Source: Bartonella sp. B1099
GTDB lineage: Bacteria; Pseudomonadota; Alphaproteobacteria; Rhizobiales; Rhizobiaceae
NCBI RefSeq assembly: GCF_944801835.1
Contig: NZ_CALYLN010000001.1
Span: 342,001-406,000, forward strand
Reading direction: 5' to 3'
Length of the DNA stretch: 64,000 nucleotides
The position numbers and the translations under genes were made by a program. The stretch's first letter is position 1. Every line of letters begins with the position of its first letter. Under the pieces are notes generated by a model, which did not search any database, was not told the origin of the DNA, and saw only the letters and a program-made list of their open reading frames with translations. Positions 58,717 to 64,000 of this stretch are shown in pieces.

Positions 58717-59322
58717 ATGATATTAAACAAATTAAAGCTTTGGACGATTTCTTTAGCAAATCGGCGTACAGCACCACACTGGCTTGGTTTCATTGCCTTT
58801 ATTGAAAGTTCTTTTTTTCCCATTCCCGTAGATATTTTATATATCCCACTGCTGCTTATCCGCCAAAATCGGGTTTATCGCTATGCTTTCATTGCAACCA
58901 TCTGTTCTGTTTTAGGAGGCATTGCCGGTTGGTTTATCGGACATTTTGCCTATGACACCCTTGCCAAACCCATTTTAGAATTTTACGGTAAAGTTGAAAG
59001 TTTTGAAGCTCTAAAAAACCATGCAACCCTGCAATTTCTAATCATTTTATTGATAACATCAGGTTTTTTTCATCTTCCCCCCATCAAAATTGTCACAATT
59101 TTGGCGGGTGTGATGAGTGTCCATCTTGAACTTTTCATTCTCATTTGTATTTTTTCCCGAGGTGCCCGTTTTTATCTTCTCGCGTGGCTGATTAAACATT
59201 TTGGACAAAAAGCAATGAATTTTCTAAAACAGCATTTCAAATGGATTATCCTCATGGGGTGTGTTAGTCTCCTTTTAATTTATGGGCTTTTCATAGCTTT
59301 TTTTAACAAACAGCTTTTATAA
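58717..59322 (+). CDS. YqaA/DedA-type (VTT domain) membrane protein
   Basis: 201 residues, about five hydrophobic segments. GFIAFIESSFFPIPVDILYI is the family's re-entrant loop with acidic and proline residues, and FSRGARFYLLAWLIKHFG the second half. Related proteins are linked to lipid flipping and membrane potential. Twelve bases upstream of dsbB, likely one operon. The exact subfamily is by resemblance. Confidence 0.8.
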   Translation: MILNKLKLWTISLANRRTAPHWLGFIAFIESSFFPIPVDILYIPLLLIRQNRVYRYAFIATICSVLGGIAGWFIGHFAYDTLAKPILEFYGKVESFEALKNHATLQFLIILLITSGFFHLPPIKIVTILAGVMSVHLELFILICIFSRGARFYLLAWLIKHFGQKAMNFLKQHFKWIILMGCVSLLLIYGLFIAFFNKQLL

Positions 59323-59334
59323 GGAACAGACCCA

Positions 59335-59904
59335 ATGGCATGTGTTTTTTCTTCCCATTCCCTTTTACACAAGCATCTTCATCTAGAACCCAGCAGAAAA
59401 GAACAAAGTTTATGGGCTTTTTTTCTGGCTTTTTGCTTGTCCGCCACCGTAGGTCTTGCCCTTTGTTTTGAATATTTTGGTGGGTATCTTCCTTGCGATT
59501 TATGTCTTATCGAACGTTTTCCCTATTACGGTGCCATCCCCTTTTTGCTCTTAGCAGGTTTTGGAGCATGGTTTTTTCGCATGTCTTCTTGGATACAACT
59601 TTTATTTTTATGTGTTTTTGTCTTAATGAGCATCAGCCTTGTTTTAGCCGTTTATCATGCCGGTGTTGAATATGGCTTTTGGGAAGCTCCTCCCAGTTGT
59701 GGTTTAAACGCTGTGCGAAAAACCTCAGACATTAACCAACTGCTTAATCAATTAAACAACATTCACCCTCCTTCTTGTTCAGAAGCCCCCACCCGTTTTC
59801 TTTTTCTTTCATTTGCCGGTTGGAATGTGGTTGCAAGCCTCCTTTTCATCCTTATGAGCCTCTATATTACTTCAAAAGGCATTCTTTCAGGCCACAAGAC
59901 ATAA
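59335..59904 (+). CDS. dsbB: Disulfide bond formation protein B
   Basis: 189 residues, four membrane helices. Reoxidises DsbA and passes electrons to quinone. Cys54-Cys57 in LPCDLCLIER (periplasmic loop 1) and Cys122/Cys148 (PPSCGLN; PPSCSEA, loop 2) are the two redox pairs. Coupled to the yqaA-like gene. ATG preceded by AAGGAACAGACCCA. Confidence 0.92.
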   Translation: MACVFSSHSLLHKHLHLEPSRKEQSLWAFFLAFCLSATVGLALCFEYFGGYLPCDLCLIERFPYYGAIPFLLLAGFGAWFFRMSSWIQLLFLCVFVLMSISLVLAVYHAGVEYGFWEAPPSCGLNAVRKTSDINQLLNQLNNIHPPSCSEAPTRFLFLSFAGWNVVASLLFILMSLYITSKGILSGHKT

Positions 59905-60080
59905 ACGAATTCCTCCCACGCAGAACAGCATACTTTCTCTTTAAAACACTGCATAGCGCATGGGTTTGCAATAGCAAAAGAGCCCCCAGCACAAAGCGTC
60001 AAGAACACAAAAATTATCCCTGCAACACGCGTCCGCAAACATCATCTTCTCATCAAACTTCTCCTTAAACATTAAAACGG

Positions 60081-60308
60081 ATGAAACACACCTTTTGTTG
60101 TAAAATCTCCCTCTGTTTTCTTTTTCATGCCTTTGCAGGTTTAATGTTGTTATCAATATCCTCCTCTCCAAAGGGGAGAGAAACAACAAAAACAACGAAT
60201 ATCTATATTTTATCGTTTTGCTTCTCTGTACTTATCAGCAATATTTTGATAGAAGCTGGCGGCAGAAAAGCGATCAGAGAATTAAGTGAGGGGACCGATA
60301 AAGATTGA
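60081..60308 (+). CDS. Possible small membrane protein before toxin gene
   Basis: 75 residues, MKHTFCCKISLCFLFHAFAG, a second hydrophobic part IYILSFCFSVLISNILIEAG, then a charged tail RKAIRELSEGTDKD. Stops ten bases before the PemK-like start. Not like known antitoxins. May be spurious. Confidence 0.3.
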   Translation: MKHTFCCKISLCFLFHAFAGLMLLSISSSPKGRETTKTTNIYILSFCFSVLISNILIEAGGRKAIRELSEGTDKD

Positions 60309-60318
60309 ATGGTCAACC

Positions 60319-60852
60319 ATGCCTGAGGATAAAAACACAACGCCTCCCACTCCCCCTTCCTCGCTTACTCCTGTAGAGATCTGTCACCTTGAAGCACCGC
60401 ATAGTGTGATGGAACATGATCATGCCGCATGGCGAGAACATGAGAAATTTGGAGATCTCAATGCGCCTTACACAAAACCCCCTCATATAAAACCTCGGCT
60501 CAAATCAGCACCACGCATTCGACAAGTTTTTTGGTGCGATTTCCCTCATGATTCGATTCTCCCTGAATTCTGGAAAAAACGTCCTGTTTTAGTGCTCTCT
60601 AAGAATGCGAAGCTCTACGGGAATGTTACGGTTTTGCCCTTTTCGACAAAATCACAACCGAATAATCCCGCGGCTTATCCCTTACAATCTCCAATAGAAC
60701 ATAAAAAAGCATGGATTATCTGCAATTATGTAACAACCGTTTCGGTAAGCCGTCTGAGTTGCTCACATAGTGGCGCCCCAAGGTTATCGGAGGAAGAATT
60801 TCATAAAGTTATTTCTCTTATGCTTAAATATTTACCCCGTTTACACCCTTGA
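60319..60852 (+). CDS. PemK/MazF-family toxin-like protein
   Basis: 177 residues from the ATG at 60319. Residues ~70-177 carry the PemK/MazF fold: RQVFWCDFPHDSILPEFWKK, RPVLVLSKNA, NVTVLPFSTKSQ and AWIICNYVTTVSVSRL. The family cleaves mRNA as ribonuclease toxins. An N-terminal ~65-residue polar extension is unusual. No antitoxin gene (MazE/PemI-like) is visible on either side, so it may be an orphan, a regulator, or have an unlinked partner. Followed by two stable hairpins (60914-60957). Confidence 0.75.
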   Translation: MPEDKNTTPPTPPSSLTPVEICHLEAPHSVMEHDHAAWREHEKFGDLNAPYTKPPHIKPRLKSAPRIRQVFWCDFPHDSILPEFWKKRPVLVLSKNAKLYGNVTVLPFSTKSQPNNPAAYPLQSPIEHKKAWIICNYVTTVSVSRLSCSHSGAPRLSEEEFHKVISLMLKYLPRLHP

Positions 60853-60910
60853 CTTTTTTTTACAATAAGCGTATATAAAAAAGCATATACGGCATCAGTA
60901 ATGGTGGCCG

Positions 60911-60957
60911 CTTCCCCGCAAGGGGAGATAGGAACGGAGGAGTGGGAAACCACTCCT
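60911..60957 (+). ncRNA. Two-hairpin structured element after toxin gene
   Basis: CCCC-GCAA-GGGG with a tight tetraloop (60914-60925) and AGGAGTGG-GAAA-CCACTCCT (60938-60957), separated by AGATAGGAACGG and followed by TTTCGTCGTTT. Could be a terminator or a small structured RNA. 60958-61282 holds no gene. Confidence 0.45.
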
Positions 60958-61282
60958 TTCGTCGTTTAAGTGCTCCCTTTAATTTAAGCGATCCAGCAAG
61001 AGTATCACCATCATCACGCAAAAGCAACGATCACAAACTGCAGTAAAGAGGCTTACGCAGTAGCAAGGATTATAATTCTCTCTTTAGAGAACTGTTTCAC
61101 AATAAACAGCCCGCAGGATGCATTCTCCTTACACGGTTACCTGTTTCCTTTAAACAAGCGATTTTAATGGTCAATTTTATTTCCAAGAAACACCCCTCTT
61201 TGGTGGAATATATTTTTCTTTGTTCTATCCCCTTGAAAGCCCTTGATATTCTTCAAGTGTCATTCTTTAACGTTGACCACCA

Positions 61283-61435
61283 TCACCATAAAACAAAAGC
61301 TTGTTCATCACTTCCATTGGTCAGAAATAAATGGACAAAAGGGACACTGAAATATCGATCATCACCTGCGCGAGCGACAAATTCTTCCAGAGTAACCATG
61401 CCATACAGCTGTTTTTCTTTTCGCATTTTCATCAT
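61283..61435 (-). CDS. 50-residue hypothetical protein
   Basis: MMKMRKEKQLYGMVTLEEFV ARAGDDRYFS and an end SDEQAFVLW. The composition is protein-like and the frame is clean from the ATG at 61435. No clear ribosome-binding site. Same strand as 61542 and 62054. Not recognised. Confidence 0.35.
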   Translation of the reverse strand: MMKMRKEKQLYGMVTLEEFVARAGDDRYFSVPFVHLFLTNGSDEQAFVLW

Positions 61436-61541
61436 GATAAATCATAAGATATCCTTTTCGTATTATGCCATGAGAGGATTTTACTATAGCGCCAATTTTT
61501 CAAGAGAAATCCTTCACAAAGCGATAGAGAGCAAGGTTTCT

Positions 61542-61757
61542 TTAGGGAGAACGCACAGGACGCCGTGTTTTGACCTTTTCCATCACAATGATAAATTCAA
61601 ACTTTAGCCAACGCGACAATACGCTCCCTCTAAACGATTTTCGCACCACCTCATCCGCCACAGGCTGCTCCAATATCGATCCATTCATCGGTATATTTCC
61701 TTGAGAATTTTTTGCACTTTCAGTCCCCGTAAAAAAAGAAAAGATTTTTTTTAGCAT
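61542..61757 (-). CDS. 71-residue hypothetical protein
   Basis: ATG at 61757 after TGGAGATGACA. MLKKIFSFFTGTESAKNSQG, then NGSILEQPVADEVVRKSF and a basic end KVKTRRPVRSP. Not recognised. Possibly with the genes on either side part of a small leftward operon. Confidence 0.4.
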   Translation of the reverse strand: MLKKIFSFFTGTESAKNSQGNIPMNGSILEQPVADEVVRKSFRGSVLSRWLKFEFIIVMEKVKTRRPVRSP

Positions 61758-62053
61758 TGTCATCTCCATAACATTTTCATCTCCATTGCATTTGATTTTC
61801 CTATTCAGTTGAATCGAATTGAACAATGCCAAAAAAAATCAATAAAAATAGATGGTTAAGTTATGAAAACGATAGGGGAGGTTTTACTGCCCAACAATGT
61901 CTATTTTCCCCCCTCTGAATAGTCATTGAAATACGATAAAATATTTTCTTATGTAAAAACAATTAGTTATAATCTAGGGGAGGATAGCTTAAACCTCCCC
62001 CCCCCTAGAAAGGCATTTCTGCATCATCAACAGACGCAGAACAAACAGAATTA

Positions 62054-62725
62054 TCACTTTTTTTTAGTTTCTTTTTTTTCTGATAAAGAAACGCTAGCTT
62101 TTGTTTTTGGAGCCCCTCCTTCAGGTACCCAATTAGCAACGCTTGAAACCTGTTCAATGAAATCCTTTGTTAATTCACCATTTTTCTTTACATATTTTTT
62201 ACCATTCCCTTGCACCCATTGTGCAAGCGTTGCTTTAACACTTTTACCCAGTTCAGCCTCGCTCACTGCTTCCCATGCCGCCACAGCTGCAGCAAGCTTT
62301 GGAGCATAACGTGGATGATTTGGATTTTGAAACGCATACTTTTGATCCTTAATGTCGCCAGAATCATCCTCAGGAAAGAAAAATGTAGGGCGCTGACCAC
62401 GTGATAAAAGCCATTCTTTTAAATCTTCAACGAGAACATGTGAGGAAGATTCATTTATAAAACCTAGAATACTATTCTCAACCCATTCTATTATTAACCG
62501 ACTGCTGTGTCCTGCTTGAACGATGGCATTATAAGCAATATGGAATACAACAGTACTCTCTCGAGATACGACATTGCCATCTTCGTAAATAACACTATCT
62601 TCTGGGTAAGGTGTCTCGATAACTGTACATGTCATAGGATTCAAACCAGCTATTAAAAGCGCTGCCTGGAGTATTGTTAGTTTTTCAAGAAGCCGCCACA
62701 ATTCCAAGCATTTATCAATTTCCAT
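62054..62725 (-). CDS. Conserved hypothetical, LT-QAALLIAGL family
   Basis: 223 residues. The start LLEKLTILQAALLIAGLNP, the middle VLVEDLKEWLLSRGQRPTFF FP and the C-terminal NHPRYAPKLAAAVAAWEAVS with WVPEGGAPKT are features of a hypothetical protein family met in many proteobacterial genomes and mobile regions. The C-terminal third looks helix-rich. I know no function for it. A Lys/Glu-rich tail ends the protein. Confidence 0.65.
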   Translation of the reverse strand: MEIDKCLELWRLLEKLTILQAALLIAGLNPMTCTVIETPYPEDSVIYEDGNVVSRESTVVFHIAYNAIVQAGHSSRLIIEWVENSILGFINESSSHVLVEDLKEWLLSRGQRPTFFFPEDDSGDIKDQKYAFQNPNHPRYAPKLAAAVAAWEAVSEAELGKSVKATLAQWVQGNGKKYVKKNGELTKDFIEQVSSVANWVPEGGAPKTKASVSLSEKKETKKK

Positions 62726-63378
62726 ATATTTCCCCGCCTTTTTCTACAAAACTGAATGTTTTTTTCAAAACGCTAAGAACAATCTCCCTCAATACACAGA
62801 GATTATGCACTCCCTCCCGAATTTATTACACTTTTAAGTGGTCCACAACATTTCCCTTCTCGTGATTCACAAGGAAATGATTTTGATTGATTCAATATAA
62901 GAAGTTTTGAAGTGAGAGAATCCTACTGAATTTGGGGCTTTCATGCAAGATATAAGGCGCGTTGCAAGGCGATAAATGACCTTTCATAAAGCACCATTTT
63001 CATGCGTGATCAAACAAATACATCTCTTTCATTGATACACTCTAACCTTTAAAACAAGTTCCAATTACAGCACAAAAGATAATTTGTTAGACGCAAACAA
63101 GTCCACCTCAATGCTAATATCATAAGAGGGCTGGCTTACACTTAAAACGCGATGCGGAATGTAAAACGATCCAATAAAAATGCCGAGAATAAACGCTGCT
63201 AAAGACTGTCGCGAACATTGGGGACTAAGACAAGTGATGGCGCTGGCGTGCTCTTTTATGAAGCATAAAGATGAGAAGACTCAATAGATTTTTATTATTT
63301 CATAGGCATTTACTGCTTTATTCCCTTCAGCAGCGCTCTTACGAAAAGAGACTTAGAACCCTTGAGACAAGGTCTCTT
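62726..63378. pseudogene. Gap with integrase stub copy 3
   Basis: At about 63190-63285 the plus strand reads LKTVANIGD, stop, then DGAGVLFYEA in another frame, a third decayed copy of the integrase start. Bases 62880-62940 (GATTGATTCAATA, GTGAGAGAATCC) resemble its leader. Nothing else seen. Confidence 0.45.
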
Positions 63379-63567
63379 TTAAAGAATGATCTCAAATTTC
63401 AAAAAGTTTTTTATCATTTTTTGAACGCACCAACTAAATGATAGCGCTGGCTTATTTTTTTCATACATTTCCGAGCATAAATCCATTGACTCTCGTACAA
63501 TAATTGGAATGCTCCATTGGAACACCCCTTTAGCAAAATAAAGCCTATTTTCTCTCAATTCCTTCAC
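63379..63567 (-). CDS. Possible small protein
   Basis: 62 residues from GTG 63567 with GAGGGGAGCCCC in front: KELRENRLYFAKGVFQWSIP then ALSFSWCVQKMIKNFLKFEI. The site before the GTG supports it; the family is unknown. Confidence 0.35.
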   Translation of the reverse strand: MKELRENRLYFAKGVFQWSIPIIVRESMDLCSEMYEKNKPALSFSWCVQKMIKNFLKFEIIL

Positions 63568-63759
63568 GGGGCTCCCCTCGCGAAACCCCTGGATAAATCT
63601 CCTTTATTGATTGGTCAGCTTTACTTTCATGGTGCCCGCACATTCTTTTTTTTCTCACTGCAACTTTTTTGCATTTTTTCAGTTTGTAATTTTTAGGTTG
63701 ACTTTCAGTTTATTTTTCTTCATCTTTTAGAATTATTCTAAAGTGCAAAGGAACAGAGA

Positions 63760-64000
63760 ATGTTTAAATCGTTTTTTTCATTTGTACAGCGTAAAGCTCT
63801 GTTCTTTCGTTCGGCACAAAACATGCTCCTTCAAGCACTCAAAGTAAAAGAGCAACAAGCAGCGCTCTATTTAAAATATGCAAAAGCGCTAGAGTCTTAT
63901 TCCTCTAAAGAAGCGGCGGTTTTTACGGCGATGGGAATTCAAGAGCTTGAAAATTATAAGCAACTTTTGTGTCTTTCTTGCCATAATCGAGCGCACACGG
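63760..64000 (+). CDS. Partial gene cut by window end, helical protein
   Basis: ATG after AAAGGAACAGAGA. At least 80 residues: MFKSFFSFVQRKALFFRSAQ, NMLLQALKVKEQQAALYLKY, KEAAVFTAMGIQELENYKQL, still open at the edge. Alpha-helical, Ala/Leu/Lys-rich. A second-half CLSCHNRAH motif has two cysteines. Not recognised. Confidence 0.55.
   Translation, partial: MFKSFFSFVQRKALFFRSAQNMLLQALKVKEQQAALYLKYAKALESYSSKEAAVFTAMGIQELENYKQLLCLSCHNRAHT

Noticed and set aside
60901..60970. SRP RNA, 6S RNA or tmRNA
   Set aside because: Lacks the SRP GGAAGGAAGCAGCC loop, the 6S bulge arrangement and a tRNA-like tmRNA end.
61167..61607. 146-residue plus-strand protein
   Set aside because: Overlaps two more convincing small minus-strand frames, with no site before its start and irregular composition.

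Overview
The window looks like a chromosome segment of a Bartonella species, probably a repeat-rich rodent-type lineage. The evidence is AT-rich DNA carrying alphaproteobacterial housekeeping genes: groES-groEL with a CIRCE operator, fumC, murA, dsbB and a YqaA-type membrane protein. There is also a hemin-binding-protein-like outer membrane barrel, and a tandem XRE regulator/structured-repeat locus resembling the Bartonella-specific Brt RNA/trp pairs. The species call is inference; no 16S rRNA is present.

Layout. 0-4.1 kb: Bcr/CflA-type efflux pump, a decayed HMGL-like aldolase and a large IPMDH-like/CinA-like fusion, possibly the remnant of a small-molecule pathway. 4.3-7.1 kb: a 15-bp minisatellite, then Brt/trp-like units (one intact XRE gene, two mutated copies, a stub). 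7.1-11.4 kb: murA with several partial copies of its own 3' end, a short basic protein gene and tRNA-Thr. 12.0-24.4 kb: a prophage-like early region. Leftward it has a YqaJ/lambda-type exonuclease, two small genes and a repressor. Rightward it has a DUF1376-type protein, a primase-helicase and a DUF6456-like protein. It is interrupted by tandem repeats and by a cluster of paralogous membrane proteins. 25.6-26.6 kb: ten copies of an ~89-bp hairpin repeat.

28.2-41.2 kb is the most unusual part. Almost everything lies on the minus strand and is built from three recurring modules. A is one membrane helix plus a basic tail. B is two membrane helices plus a short charged helix. L is an A-like anchor plus a ~300-residue soluble domain. 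Modules occur singly, as A-B or B-A fusions, and as pseudogenes. I do not recognise the family; it may be an undescribed membrane system with fast gene turnover. A Rossmann-fold gene and dispersed repeats interrupt it.

42.4-48.0 kb returns to prophage-like content: an AT-hook-like phage protein, a YopJ-family (C55) acetyltransferase effector with an intact H-E-C triad, and a lysis cassette (GH24 endolysin, Rz-like gene, nested Rz1-like lipoprotein, small membrane protein). 48.0-50.4 kb holds dispersed repeats and a ~20-bp minisatellite. 50.5-64 kb is mostly core: groEL, groES and fumC, followed by two fumC fragments, hbp, tRNA-Leu with an adjacent integrase stub, yqaA and dsbB. It ends with a PemK/MazF-like toxin, small unknown genes and a gene cut by the window edge.

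A recurring theme is partial copies of gene ends lying just downstream of an intact parent (murA, fumC, the DUF1376 gene), together with repeated integrase N-terminal stubs and many tandem repeats. Several features given here as pseudogenes could be sequencing or assembly errors; this cannot be excluded from the sequence alone.
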